This document shows positions 14,227-22,733 of a DNA stretch of 22,914 bases, in pieces. Each line of letters starts with the position of its first letter. The stretch's first letter is position 1. A program made the translations under genes and the position numbers. The stretch is from Bacillota bacterium (GTDB lineage Bacteria; Bacillota_A; Clostridia; Clostridiales; Clostridiaceae), in assembly GCA_021837545.1 (NCBI GenBank), contig JAKBFR010000029.1, positions 1 through 22,914 of the forward strand, given 5' to 3'. The notes below the pieces were generated by a model. It was not told the DNA's origin. It was given only the letters and a program-made list of their open reading frames with translations, and ran no database searches.

Positions 14227-15417
14227 ATGAAAATGTGGAAAAGAAATTTAATGGTTTGCTGGTTTGGAATGTTTGTAACAGGTATTGGAATGAGTCAAAT
14301 CGCTCCAGTTTTGCCTCTATATATACAACATCTTGGAGTTCAAGATACAGCTTCAATTACGCAACTTTCAGGAATTGCCTTTGGTATTACGTTTATCATT
14401 TCAGCTATTTTTTCACCAATTTGGGGTCATGCTGCTGATAAATTTGGACGAAAACCAATGTTACTTAGGGCAAGCCTTGGTATGGCTATAGTTATAGGAT
14501 GCATGGGCTTTGCACCAAATGTATATGTACTCATAGGATTGAGATTATTACAGGGTGCTATCACAGGTTATGGAACTGCTTGTACTACATTGATTGCAAC
14601 TCAGACAGATAAGGAACACGCAGGATTTGCTTTAGGCACTCTTTCAACATCAAATATTGCAGGTTCTTTGCTTGGACCGGTGATTGGTGGTTATATTGGA
14701 GAGAAATTCGGTTTACAAAATGTATTTTTTATAACAGGATTACTAATGATGGTTGCATTTATTACAACTGCATTATTTGTAAAGGAATCTTTTACTCGTG
14801 AAGAGAAAAAGACGCTTAGTATGAGAGAAGTATGGAATAGTGTTCCTGAAAAAAGCTTGACTATTACCATGTTTGTGACCTTTTTTGTATTAACTGTGGC
14901 CTTATATTCTGTGGAACCAATCATAACAATATATATTACTCAATTATCAGGTAATACTAGTCATGTTGCACTGCTCGCTGGAATAGCATTTTCAGCTTCA
15001 GGGTTGGCAAATATAATTGCGGCTCCAAGACTTGGAAAACTCTCGGATAAAATCGGCGCGCATAAAGTTATATTAGTTGCTCTTGTAGTTGCAGGACTAG
15101 TTTTCATACCACAAGCATTTGTTAATAATCCTTGGCAGTTAGTGGGTCTTCGTTTTTTATTAGGATTAGCAACTGCAGGGCTGATTCCTTCTGTTAATAT
15201 CTTGGTGAAGAAAATTACACCATCTTCACTAACAGGCAGAGTTTTTGGATTTAACATGTCAGCAGGATATTTAGGTGTATTTGGAGGTTCGGTTTTAGGC
15301 GGGCAAGTGGCAGCATACTTTGGAATAAGATATGTATTTTTTATTACAAGTGCTTTGTTACTTATAAATGCAGTATGGGTTTATTTTAAAGTCTATAAAA
15401 AACTTAGTTTAAATTAA
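14227..15417 (+). CDS. MFS multidrug-type efflux transporter
   Basis: A 396-aa major facilitator superfamily proton antiporter with twelve predicted membrane helices, closest in style to the TetA/MdtG drug exporters. Start ATG 14227 follows AAGGAGG by nine bases. Loop 2-3 carries motif A as GHAADKFGRKP (about residues 76-86), with a degenerate second copy GKLSDKIGAHK in the second half. Helix 5 has the antiporter motif C-like stretch GSLLGPVIGGYIG. A palindromic operator overlaps its promoter, so expression is likely induced by a ligand. Substrate unknown. It is a single gene, with a possible new promoter (TATAAT 15471-15476) before the next one. Confidence 0.88.
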   Translation: MKMWKRNLMVCWFGMFVTGIGMSQIAPVLPLYIQHLGVQDTASITQLSGIAFGITFIISAIFSPIWGHAADKFGRKPMLLRASLGMAIVIGCMGFAPNVYVLIGLRLLQGAITGYGTACTTLIATQTDKEHAGFALGTLSTSNIAGSLLGPVIGGYIGEKFGLQNVFFITGLLMMVAFITTALFVKESFTREEKKTLSMREVWNSVPEKSLTITMFVTFFVLTVALYSVEPIITIYITQLSGNTSHVALLAGIAFSASGLANIIAAPRLGKLSDKIGAHKVILVALVVAGLVFIPQAFVNNPWQLVGLRFLLGLATAGLIPSVNILVKKITPSSLTGRVFGFNMSAGYLGVFGGSVLGGQVAAYFGIRYVFFITSALLLINAVWVYFKVYKKLSLN

Positions 15418-15512
15418 TAATGGTCTAAGGTATGTGCCTACAAAATGAATAGACTTTTTATACAAAGGTTTATAATAGAGAGGCAAGTATTTAAAAAGAT
15501 TGGAGAATTAAA

Positions 15513-16157
15513 ATGAAAATTAAATGGTTCGGTCAATCATGTTTTATGATAACGTCTGAAAATGGAACAAAAGTACTAACAGATCCATTTAAGAAAATGT
15601 TGGGTTATAAATTGCCTGAAATTGAAGCAAATATAGTATCTACAAGTCATGAGCATGGTGATCACAATAATATAAACGCAGTCAAAAGTAGTTTTGTACA
15701 CATAAATGAATTAGGTGAGTTTTCAGAAGATGGAATAGAGATAAAAGGTGTGGAAACATTTCATGATAAATTTTCGGGATCAAAGAGAGGGAAAAACACG
15801 GTATATAACTTTAAAATTGATGAAATAAATATTTGTCATTGCGGTGATCTAGGACATATTCTAACTTCAAATCAGATAGAAAAAATAGGAAACGTGGACA
15901 TACTACTACTTCCTGTTGGTGGATTAGCCACAATTAATGCATTTGATGCGGCTCAAGTAATTAAGCAGTTAAGCCCAACAATTGTTATACCTATGCACTA
16001 CAGGACAAAGGCATTAGGTCTAATTGGCTATATATTTGGCACAGTTGATAAATTTATTTCAGCTTCAGGATTGAAAGCGAAAGAATATGAGGAGCTGGAA
16101 TTAAACAAAGCAAATATTGAAGATTATTCAGGGATTGTTGTCCTTAAATATGATTAA
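15513..16157 (+). CDS. Metallo-beta-lactamase-fold hydrolase
   Basis: A 214-aa soluble enzyme of the metallo-beta-lactamase superfamily, small UlaG-like/UPF0173 type. The start ATG follows TTGGAG seven to eight bases upstream. Metal-binding residues are visible as HEHGDH (about residues 49-54), CHCGDLGH in the middle (Asp/His), and IPMHYRT near 160. The opening KIKWFGQSCFMI is typical. It lies 43 bases upstream of the isochorismatase-fold gene, probably in one operon, which ends at the terminator near 16856. Its substrate cannot be predicted; phosphodiester, lactone and lactam hydrolysis all occur in this fold. Confidence 0.85.
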   Translation: MKIKWFGQSCFMITSENGTKVLTDPFKKMLGYKLPEIEANIVSTSHEHGDHNNINAVKSSFVHINELGEFSEDGIEIKGVETFHDKFSGSKRGKNTVYNFKIDEINICHCGDLGHILTSNQIEKIGNVDILLLPVGGLATINAFDAAQVIKQLSPTIVIPMHYRTKALGLIGYIFGTVDKFISASGLKAKEYEELELNKANIEDYSGIVVLKYD

Positions 16158-16200
16158 AATTTGCATAAAAAATAAAATAGATGAATGAGGAGAAATGAAA

Positions 16201-16794
16201 ATGGAAGATTTAAAATTAACAAATGAAACTGAAGTTATTAAAGCAGAAAAAACAGCACTTGTAGTTATAGATTTGCAAAATGGAATTGTAAACAGGGAGT
16301 GTTCACCTCATACTACTGTAGAGGTTATTCAGAATGCAAGCAGATTAGTTAATACATTCACAGAAAAGGGAGCCTTTGTAGTTCTAGTAAGAGTTTCAAC
16401 GCTAGATGGAAAAGATATGTTAAAACCAAAGGTAGATTTAAAAGCTAATTCAATGCAATTTCCAGAAGGCTGGGATAACTTAGTACCTGAAATAGCAAAT
16501 AATAAGAATACTTATACTATTACCAAAAGACAATGGGGAGCATTCTATGGTACTGATCTTGACTTACAGTTAAGACGTCGTGGAATCGATACTATAACAC
16601 TATGTGGTATTTCTACTGGAATTGGCGTAGATACTACAGCAAGAGAAGCTTTTCAACTTGGTTATAATCAAATTTTTACCGAAGATGCAATGACAGCGAT
16701 CACAAAAGAAGAGCATGAATATGTTTGTAAACATATTTTTCCTAGGATAGGTAAGATTAGAACAAGTGAAGACGTGATTTTATCATTAAAATAA
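16201..16794 (+). CDS. Isochorismatase-fold protein lacking the catalytic cysteine
   Basis: A 197-aa protein of the cysteine-hydrolase/isochorismatase superfamily. I prefer ATG 16201 because AGGAG at 16188-16192 is eight bases away; the in-frame ATG 16195 is only two bases from it. Of the family triad, Asp24 (VVIDLQNG) and Lys109 ([10 protein letters not shown]) are present. The position of the nucleophilic Cys in the GxSTxxCVxxT block reads [11 protein letters not shown], with Gly142 instead of Cys. E. coli YecD, as I recall it, shares this loss. The protein therefore cannot use the usual thiol mechanism and may be a true isochorismatase-like hydrolase, which does not need Cys, or a non-catalytic binder. 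It is the second gene of a two-gene unit. Confidence 0.85.
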   Translation: MEDLKLTNETEVIKAEKTALVVIDLQNGIVNRECSPHTTVEVIQNASRLVNTFTEKGAFVVLVRVSTLDGKDMLKPKVDLKANSMQFPEGWDNLVPEIANNKNTYTITKRQWGAFYGTDLDLQLRRRGIDTITLCGISTGIGVDTTAREAFQLGYNQIFTEDAMTAITKEEHEYVCKHIFPRIGKIRTSEDVILSLK

Positions 16795-16855
16795 AATGAG
16801 ATAATAAAATTCAATTAAGATATATGGGCTAGTTGAAGTTCGCCTAAATCATTTA

Positions 16856-16899
16856 AATCCTCCACAATACTTAATATAAGTGTTGTGGAGGATTTTTTA
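16856..16899 (+). terminator. Terminator after the MBL/isochorismatase unit
   Basis: A 17-bp stem (16856-16872 with 16878-16894, one G-U pair) with a five-base loop, followed by TTTTTT. Very strong. Confidence 0.92.
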
Positions 16900-16959
16900 C
16901 TAACTCACTATTAAAAAAATACAGAATCATCTGATACTATGATTATAATTGATATAAAA

Positions 16960-17499
16960 TTAATCATTTATGAAATCAAAAACAATTTTAGCCATATACT
17001 CATCGCTTTCTTTCATGCCACTCTTTGCCCATTCAGTTACGACATTATATAGTCCACCTGCTATAAATTCAATCCAATATTTCTGTTTTTCTGGAGAGTA
17101 TAATTTGTGACATTCAACATCCTGAGATAATGAATGAAAAGATTCAACACATTTTTCAAGTAATATATTGATTAAATTAGAATTAATTAAATTATAAATT
17201 AATTTCTCATTTTTTCTGAAGTAGGAAAAATACAAACGTAGATTCTCATAGATATCTTTTTTCTTGTGATTTAATATTTCATTAAAGTATTCCTGAAAGA
17301 GTTCATCAATGTAAGTAGCAATAATATCTTCTTTTATATTATAATTTCTATAAAAAGCCATTCGTGATACACCAGCTTTTTTAGCTATCTCTGTAATAGA
17401 AATTTCTTTGAAATTCTTTTTTCCCATTAAAATCATAAGTGCAGTAAAAATGCTTTCTTTTGTTATCATATTTTGTGAATTAGTATTTTTATTTACCAT
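16960..17499 (-). CDS. TetR-family transcriptional regulator
   Basis: A 179-aa repressor. The N-terminal helix-turn-helix reads ISITEIAKKAGVSRMAFYRNY, followed by a helical ligand-binding domain. The start is taken as ATG 17499 (MVNKNTNSQN) with GAGAGG nine bases upstream on the minus strand; the longer in-frame version from 17541 runs back into the divergent promoter region. It is transcribed away from the EFR1 gene, and TGTAACACT repeats plus a GTTACA/TGTAAC palindrome in between are the likely operator. The inducing ligand is unknown. Confidence 0.87.
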   Translation of the reverse strand: MVNKNTNSQNMITKESIFTALMILMGKKNFKEISITEIAKKAGVSRMAFYRNYNIKEDIIATYIDELFQEYFNEILNHKKKDIYENLRLYFSYFRKNEKLIYNLINSNLINILLEKCVESFHSLSQDVECHKLYSPEKQKYWIEFIAGGLYNVVTEWAKSGMKESDEYMAKIVFDFIND

Positions 17500-17540
17500 A
17501 AACAATATCCTCTCTTTTGTAACACTTGATATGTATGCCA

Positions 17541-17569
17541 TTGCAATATTCTATACCTAACATTATACT
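17541..17569 (+). promoter_or_regulatory. Sigma-A promoter of the EFR1 gene
   Basis: TTGCAA (17541-17546), a 17-base spacer and TATACT (17564-17569); transcription would begin near 17576, immediately before the operator at 17584. Confidence 0.65.
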
Positions 17570-17583
17570 ATATTGAAGATTGC

Positions 17584-17600
17584 GTTACAAATGTAACACT
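17584..17600. promoter_or_regulatory. TetR-type operator
   Basis: GTTACA (17584-17589) and TGTAAC (17592-17597) form a palindrome with AA between. The half TGTAACACT (17592-17600) is repeated exactly at 17518-17526, on the TetR side. Lying just after the predicted transcript start, it suits repression of the EFR1 gene and perhaps autorepression. Confidence 0.55.
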
Positions 17601-17618
17601 AAAATTGAGGGGGAAATT

Positions 17619-18365
17619 ATGAAAATATTATATTTTACATCAACAGGAAATAGCTTATATGTAGCAAAGAAAATTGGGGATGAGTATTACTCTATTCCTA
17701 AGTTAATAAAAGAAGGTCGATTTGATTTTGAAGATGAAAAAATCGGAATTGTATTTCCATCGTATTCTAATGGGGTTCCTAAAATTGTTGAACAATTTCT
17801 AAAGAAAGTGAAACTAAAAAGTAAATATATTTTTGGAATAACAACTTATGGATTTTATGCTGGGGCAACGACAAGACATCTTTTAGAAATAGGGAAAAGG
17901 AATAAAATCGAATTTTCTTATATCAATGAAATAGTTATGGTTGACAATTACCTTCCTGGTTTTGATATGAATAAGCAAGTACAAGGACAAGCTAAGAAAA
18001 ATATAGAAGAAAATTTGAGTAAAATAATAAAAGATATTGAGGAAGGAAAGAAATATATTAAGAAACACTCTATTATTACGGAAGGTTTTAGAATACTAGG
18101 TGAAAAATTAGTTTACGACAATGAATTTGAAAAGAATTTCATTGTAGAAAGTAATTGTAATGGATGCAAAACCTGTGAAAAGGTATGTCCTGTAGATAAT
18201 ATAAAAGTAGATAAGAGACCTATCTTTATGAATAATTGTCAGCAATGTTTGGCCTGTGCTCATAATTGTCCACAGAGAGCAATAAGCCTTAAAAAGGAAA
18301 AAAGTAAGGCTAGATTCATTAATGAAAATATTACATTAAAGGAAATAATTGATTCTAACAATTAA
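17619..18365 (+). CDS. EFR1-family flavodoxin/ferredoxin protein
   Basis: A 248-aa two-domain electron-transfer protein. The N-terminal flavodoxin-like domain (1 to about 160) has the FMN phosphate loop FTSTGNSLYVAK at 6-17 and IVFPSYSNGVP near 46-56. The C-terminal part holds two [4Fe-4S] motifs, CNGCKTCEKVCPV and CQQCLACAHNCPQ. Start ATG 17619 follows GAGGGGG at 17607-17613. This EFR1 arrangement is common in anaerobic Firmicutes; the partners are unknown. It is controlled by the divergent TetR gene. It could donate electrons to radical-SAM enzymes such as the GRE activase in the same window, but nothing in the sequence links them directly. Confidence 0.9.
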   Translation: MKILYFTSTGNSLYVAKKIGDEYYSIPKLIKEGRFDFEDEKIGIVFPSYSNGVPKIVEQFLKKVKLKSKYIFGITTYGFYAGATTRHLLEIGKRNKIEFSYINEIVMVDNYLPGFDMNKQVQGQAKKNIEENLSKIIKDIEEGKKYIKKHSIITEGFRILGEKLVYDNEFEKNFIVESNCNGCKTCEKVCPVDNIKVDKRPIFMNNCQQCLACAHNCPQRAISLKKEKSKARFINENITLKEIIDSNN

Positions 18366-18503
18366 CAATATCTACTCCTATATTAAATATAATTGAAAAG
18401 TTGATTTATAAACATTATTATATAAATATGTTTGAAATAATAGTATACGCTTAATTGTAGGATACTAAAATAGCATGAATGAAAAAGGAAGAGAGTATAA
18501 AAA

Positions 18504-19643
18504 ATGATACTACAATATATAGTTTTAATATTAATACTAATTTTAATAGGGGGTATTATATTTATTAACGTTTCTCCACAATTTGGAGCCAAAACAATAG
18601 GAGCAAATTATGAAAGAATAAAAAGATCTAAGAACTTTAAAGATGGAAAGTTTAGAAATATTGAAAAAACTACTACGATGGCAAAAATAGATTTAGCTTC
18701 TATGTCTAAATTTTTTATTAAAGGAGATACTGTGCCAAACTTTACTATTCCAATTGAAAAGAGTGATTCCATTAAAAATGATAGTTTGGATATAACAGTT
18801 GTAAATAATAATTTAGATTCATATAAACAAAAATCTAATGTTAAAGTTACTTGGTTTGGCCATTCAACTTTATTATTAGAAGTAAATAATAAAAAAATAT
18901 TTTTGGACCCAATGCTTGGAAAGAGGCCATCTCCACACCCTTGGTTTGGTTCTAGAAGGTTTAATGAGGATCTGCCAATTAAAATCGAAGATATTCCACA
19001 AATAGATGCTGTGCTAATATCTCACGATCATTATGATCATTTAGATTACTGGTCTATCACTAAGATAAAGGATAAAATAAAAATGTTTTATGTACCACTT
19101 GGTGTTGCTGCACATCTAAAATCATGGGGAGTAGATCAATCAAAGATTGTTGAGTTAGACTGGTGGGAAGAAGCAGAATTTGAAGAATTAACCTTTGTTT
19201 CTACTCCATCTCGTCATTTTTCAGGAAGAGGGTTGTTTAACAAGGATAGTACTTTATGGTGCTCTTGGGTTATCAAAGGTGAAGATACAAAAATTTTCTT
19301 TAGTGGAGATGGTGGATATAGTAAAACCTTTAAAGAAATTGGTGAGAAATTTGGACCTTTTGATTTAACCTTTCTTGAATGTGGACAATATAACGAAGGC
19401 TGGCCTGAAATTCATATGATGCCTGAACAAACTGTGCAGGCTCATATTGATCTAAGAGGTGAATTACTTATGCCAATTCATTGGAGTGCCTTCAAACTAT
19501 CAATACATCCTTGGAATGAACCTGTTGAGAGGTTACTTAAAAAAGCAAATTCTTTAAATATAAATGTAACTACTCCAAAGATTGGAGAACCTGTAATTCT
19601 TGATGAGTCAGTACCTTCTTCAAATTGGTGGAACATTCTTTAG
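18504..19643 (+). CDS. Membrane-anchored MBL-fold hydrolase, NAPE-PLD-like
   Basis: A 379-aa metallo-beta-lactamase-fold protein with an N-terminal hydrophobic anchor (residues 4-22, MILQYIVLILILILIGG) and a charged linker, so the catalytic domain is probably outside the membrane. Zinc ligands are clear: SHDHYDHLDYW (HxHxDH), FFSGDGGYS, and MPIHWSAFKLSIHPWNEP. The block ECGQYNEGWPEIHMMPEQ is typical of the bacterial relatives of N-acylphosphatidylethanolamine phospholipase D and of UlaG/RomA-like proteins. Start ATG 18504 follows GGAAGAGAG. A phospholipid or other phosphodiester substrate is plausible. It may be transcribed with the upstream EFR1 gene (138-base gap, no terminator seen). Confidence 0.87.
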   Translation: MILQYIVLILILILIGGIIFINVSPQFGAKTIGANYERIKRSKNFKDGKFRNIEKTTTMAKIDLASMSKFFIKGDTVPNFTIPIEKSDSIKNDSLDITVVNNNLDSYKQKSNVKVTWFGHSTLLLEVNNKKIFLDPMLGKRPSPHPWFGSRRFNEDLPIKIEDIPQIDAVLISHDHYDHLDYWSITKIKDKIKMFYVPLGVAAHLKSWGVDQSKIVELDWWEEAEFEELTFVSTPSRHFSGRGLFNKDSTLWCSWVIKGEDTKIFFSGDGGYSKTFKEIGEKFGPFDLTFLECGQYNEGWPEIHMMPEQTVQAHIDLRGELLMPIHWSAFKLSIHPWNEPVERLLKKANSLNINVTTPKIGEPVILDESVPSSNWWNIL

Positions 19644-19655
19644 ATTTAATCATAA

Positions 19656-19886
19656 AGAGCTGACAACAGACTTGAGGTATTTGCAAGAAATCCCAATAAT
19701 CAGTTAATCACTAAGTCTTGGAATGGCTTACGTTGGAGCGACTGGCAAATTATTTGGGGAACACTTACTTCTGATCCTGCTGCGGTATCTTGGGGACCTA
19801 ATAGAACTGACGTATTTGTTAAAGGCACAAATAATGCTTTGTGGCATATCTGGACTTGTTATTTATTTTCATGTGCCTTAATTTAA
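19656..19886 (+). pseudogene. Remnant of a PLL/tectonin-like beta-propeller lectin
   Basis: An open stretch of 76 codons without a start codon follows the MBL gene by 12 bases. Its translation contains [50 protein letters not shown] and [11 protein letters not shown]. These are blades of the PLL-like (fucose/glycan-binding) or tectonin beta-propeller type: each blade has DVFVxGTDNALWHxW and W-x-x-W. Intact proteins have many such blades, and here only about one and a half remain. The tail after WHIWT (CYLFSCALI) is not lectin-like. By eye it is less AT-rich than its surroundings, consistent with acquired DNA. A strong terminator follows. Confidence 0.75.
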
Positions 19887-19895
19887 AATAATGAA

Positions 19896-19962
19896 AAACC
19901 AGCAATGCTAGTATGAAATTGATTTGTAAAAACCAATTTATCTAGAGTTGCTGTTTTTTTAT
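19896..19962 (+). terminator. Terminator after the lectin remnant
   Basis: Interrupted stem: CAGCAA (19900-19905) with TTGCTG (19948-19953), CTAG with CTAG, and AAATTG with CAATTT, followed by seven or more T. Probably the original terminator of the intact lectin gene. Confidence 0.75.
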
Positions 19963-20125
19963 GATCAATGATTAAAAATATATTAATACACACGAAAAAA
20001 ACAAATAAGTATGGTCAATAAACATGGAAGCAAAAAGAATTAGTAATTGACCGCCTAAATAATAATTTTAATTAAAGAAAATTAAAGTTTAGTATCATTT
20101 GTTACATATTCATTATTTATATTGG

Positions 20126-20144
20126 TGTTATATTGAATATAACA
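20126..20144. promoter_or_regulatory. 19-bp inverted repeat upstream of the Spo0E-like gene
   Basis: TGTTATAT and ATATAACA, perfect 8-bp arms around TGA, about 50 bases before the -35 of the next promoter; a candidate regulator site. Confidence 0.4.
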
Positions 20145-20191
20145 GGAAAACATAGTAATATTTTAAAAAATAATTACTTAAATTCAATATA

Positions 20192-20220
20192 TTGACTTAA
20201 ATTATTTATAAGATTATAAT
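20192..20220 (+). promoter_or_regulatory. Sigma-A promoter for the Spo0E-like gene
   Basis: TTGACT (20192-20197), exactly 17 bases, and TATAAT (20215-20220). One of the best consensus promoters in the window. Confidence 0.75.
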
Positions 20221-20279
20221 AATAAATGTTTTGAAAAATGGAAGTAAAATATATCATATAATCAAGGGTGGTGTAACTA

Positions 20280-20444
20280 ATCGATATAAAAGAACAAATT
20301 GAAGAAACTAGAGATAAATTGAATATGCTAATAGCAACTAAAGAAATAATTACAGAAGATAAGGAATTATTAGAAATTAGCATAAAATTGGACAAGCTAA
20401 TAAATAAATATTTTCAGACTAAAAATAATGAACTGGTTATGTAA
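20280..20444 (+). pseudogene. Spo0E-like aspartyl-phosphatase with no canonical start codon
   Basis: Fifty-four codons encode a Spo0E-family protein: IEETRDKLNMLI as helix 1, then LLEISIKLDKLINKYF as helix 2 with the signature S-x-x-LD-x-LI. Members are 50-90 aa and dephosphorylate Spo0A~P, delaying sporulation. A consensus promoter and AAGGGTGGTG (20264-20273) precede it, but the codon at the right distance is ATC (20280), where ATG would be expected, with an in-frame TAA six bases before it. No ATG, GTG or TTG occurs before helix 1; the next is TTG within RDKLNM. So the gene is either disabled by an ATG-to-ATC change, or uses ATC or ATA 20286 inefficiently. The rest of the frame is intact, implying a recent change. 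Confidence 0.7.
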
Positions 20445-20697
20445 GTTATGTAAATGCGAATAATAGTATAAACGAATTATTTATAATATAACTAAATAAA
20501 TTAGTTAATATCTTTAATTACCACGCGAAATAAGATGTGGGCTGTATGTTTTAGAAAAAATACTTGATAGACTTATAAGCAATAAAACATGTATATATAA
20601 TAAAATAACAGGAAAGTCAGTGATATTTAAATTCTATATATATTAGACTTTAATCGTAGATTGTATACTATTAATAATAATTAAATATTTATAATTT

Positions 20698-20742
20698 AAA
20701 AGGCAATAAACATTTGTATTTGAATGTTTATTGTCTTTTCTC
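20698..20742 (+). terminator. Terminator hairpin in the Spo0E-permease gap
   Basis: A 17-bp stem (20698-20714 with 20723-20739, one G-U pair), an eight-base loop, and the T-rich end TCTTTTCT. It may end the Spo0E-like transcript. Confidence 0.7.
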
Positions 20743-20847
20743 ATGCACCGTTAATAATAATAACTAGATATATGATAATTTATGACAATTCTTGGGTGAA
20801 AAAAACTTATATTTGCAAAAAGTTAGAATTATTAGAATGTTAACGTC

Positions 20848-20877
20848 TTGCAAAATATTAGTGACATATGATAAAAT
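20848..20877 (+). promoter_or_regulatory. Candidate promoter of the amino-acid permease gene
   Basis: TTGCAA (20848-20853), an 18-base spacer and an extended -10 TGATAAAAT (-10 hexamer 20872-20877). Confidence 0.5.
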
Positions 20878-20992
20878 ATCAATTGGTTTGTTACGATTTT
20901 AAAATTTCTAGTAAAATATATTAATATTCTAAAAAATTAGCATATTAAAAACACGATTTTTGACGAATAGATTAACTAAATAGGAGGAAATA

Positions 20993-22399
20993 ATGAACAT
21001 TTTTAAGAAGAAATCAGTAGACCAGATACTGGAAGGTATACAAAAGACGGCCCTAAAGAAAAATCTTAAAGCTAAAGATATAGCTGCATTTGGTATTGGA
21101 GCAGTAGTAGGAGTAGGTATATTTGTTGCCACAGGAGAAGGGGCACATTTAGCAGGACCAGCAGTAATTATTTCATTCATTATAGCAGGTATAATAGCTT
21201 GTATTTGTGGGTTATGTTACTGTGAACTTTCAACTATGTTTCCTGTCGCAGGAAGTACATATTCATATTCATATATAGTGTTTGGAGAAATAATTGCAAT
21301 GATAATTGGATGGTGTCTTACAGCAGAGTACTTAGTTGCTTGTAGTGCTGTTGCATCAGGGTGGTCAGGCACCTTCATTGGTATATTAAAGTCAATAGGA
21401 ATAACAGTACCTACAGCATTTACTGCATCACCAAGTAAAGGTGGGATAGTAGATTTACCAGCCATACTAATAATATTATTAATAACTGCTCTTTTATGTT
21501 ATGGCATGCAGGAAAGTGCAAAAGTTAATAATATAATTGTAGGGGTAAAAATAGCTATAATTGTTATATTTGTAGCTCTTGGAGTTTCGCATATAAATCC
21601 AGCTAACTATCATCCTTTTGCTCCACTTGGATTTAATGGTATTTTTGCAGGAGCAGCTACTATATTCTTCTCTTATATAGGTTTTGATGCCATATCGACA
21701 GCAGCAGAAGAAGCTGAAAATCCTAAAAGGGATATTCCACTAGGACTTATAATTTGTTTAATAGTAGTTACAATACTTTATGTTTCTGTTGCTGTTGTGC
21801 TTACAGGAATGGTTCCTTATAAAGAAATAATTTCAGAGAATGCAGTACCAGGGGCATTAGCAAGCGTAGGAATAAAATGGGGAGCAGCGTTAGTAGGAAC
21901 AGGAGCTATACTTGGAATGATGTCTACACTAATGGTAATGCTTTATGGCCAAGTGAGAATATTCATGGTTATGTCAAGAGATGGACTTTTACCAAAATTA
22001 TTTTCAAAGGTACATCCTACACATAAAACACCGTATATCTCAACTATAATAACTGGAATTATAGCAGCAGTAATAGCTGGATTTTTACCGCTAGACTTGA
22101 TTGTACAATTTTTAAGTATAGGAACATTATTAAGTTTCATGGTAGTATCAGCTGCGGTTATAGTACTTAGAAAAACTATGCCTGATTTTAAAAGAATATT
22201 CAAAACTCCTGGAGTTCCATTTACTCCAATAATATCTATAATATGTTGCATAGCTTTATTAAGTAGGTTACATATAAAAACTTGGATAGGTTTTTTAGTT
22301 TGGCTTATTATAGGACTGCTAGTATACTTCTTTTATGGAAGAAAACACAGTATTCTTCAACATGAGGAAAACCCAGAGGAGTCAGATAAAGCTGTATAA
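20993..22399 (+). CDS. APC-family amino-acid permease (CAT-like)
   Basis: A 468-aa integral membrane transporter of the amino acid-polyamine-organocation superfamily, CAT (YfnA-like) branch, with about twelve hydrophobic helices. Helix 1 carries the substrate-binding loop GIGAVVGVGIFVATGEGA. FFSYIGFDAISTAAEEAENPKRDIPLG (split over helix 6 and its loop) is the strongest family signature. The start ATG 20993 follows AGGAGG seven bases upstream. The short hydrophilic N-terminus begins MNIFKKKSVDQIL. It is monocistronic. Substrate within the amino acids is not predictable; cationic or branched amino acids are common in this branch. Confidence 0.9.
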   Translation: MNIFKKKSVDQILEGIQKTALKKNLKAKDIAAFGIGAVVGVGIFVATGEGAHLAGPAVIISFIIAGIIACICGLCYCELSTMFPVAGSTYSYSYIVFGEIIAMIIGWCLTAEYLVACSAVASGWSGTFIGILKSIGITVPTAFTASPSKGGIVDLPAILIILLITALLCYGMQESAKVNNIIVGVKIAIIVIFVALGVSHINPANYHPFAPLGFNGIFAGAATIFFSYIGFDAISTAAEEAENPKRDIPLGLIICLIVVTILYVSVAVVLTGMVPYKEIISENAVPGALASVGIKWGAALVGTGAILGMMSTLMVMLYGQVRIFMVMSRDGLLPKLFSKVHPTHKTPYISTIITGIIAAVIAGFLPLDLIVQFLSIGTLLSFMVVSAAVIVLRKTMPDFKRIFKTPGVPFTPIISIICCIALLSRLHIKTWIGFLVWLIIGLLVYFFYGRKHSILQHEENPEESDKAV

Positions 22400-22474
22400 A
22401 ATCATTCTTAAGATAATAATTCATTAAGTATACATAATAAAACAAAAAAAGGTGAAGCTAATAAATGTTAATTG

Positions 22475-22511
22475 ATTTTAAATTTATTCCGATATCTAAT
22501 AAATTTAAAAT
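22475..22511. repeat. AT-rich 14-bp inverted repeat after the permease gene
   Basis: ATTTTAAATTTATT (22475-22488) and AATAAATTTAAAAT (22498-22511) are perfect arms around nine bases. With no T-run it is a poor terminator; it may be an mRNA 3' structure. Confidence 0.4.
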
Positions 22512-22585
22512 TAGTATGTATATAGATAATTAGTTGTAATATTTTAAATCATTAGTCTATATTACATGATACAAGGAGTGATTTT

Positions 22586-22726
22586 ATGGCTAATAAACGA
22601 AAAACTACAAAAAAGCAAATGGCTTCACTTGGATTGAAAAAAACTGAAAGTGGTGATTACACTTATATAAACCTAGAAGACAAAACAGGGTCATATAAAC
22701 CTGTAAGAAACCCAAATAATAAGTAA
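22586..22726 (+). CDS. Small basic hypothetical protein, 46 aa
   Basis: A short gene with AAGGAG at 22573-22578, ATG at 22586 seven bases later, and its own terminator. The product starts MANKRKTTKKQMASLGLKK and continues with GDYTYINLEDKTGSYKPVR. The N-terminal third is strongly basic and could bind nucleic acid or membranes; the rest is strand-like and polar. No cysteines and no membrane segment. I do not recognise the family. Confidence 0.72.
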   Translation: MANKRKTTKKQMASLGLKKTESGDYTYINLEDKTGSYKPVRNPNNK

Positions 22727-22733
22727 ATTAATT

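Larger units (their letters stand above)
20445..20992. other. Non-coding gap before the amino-acid permease
   Basis: About 550 AT-rich bases. Apart from the terminator-like hairpin at 20698-20740 and the promoter at 20848-20877 I see no gene, riboswitch or T-box element. Confidence 0.45.

Noticed and set aside
14202..14438. 78-codon plus-strand frame overlapping the MFS gene start
   Set aside because: Its start lies upstream of the MFS ribosome binding site and the product is a frame-shifted reading of the transporter.
20174..20395. 73-codon minus-strand frame over the Spo0E-like region
   Set aside because: It is antisense to a frame with a clear Spo0E signature and a consensus promoter, and has no family features.
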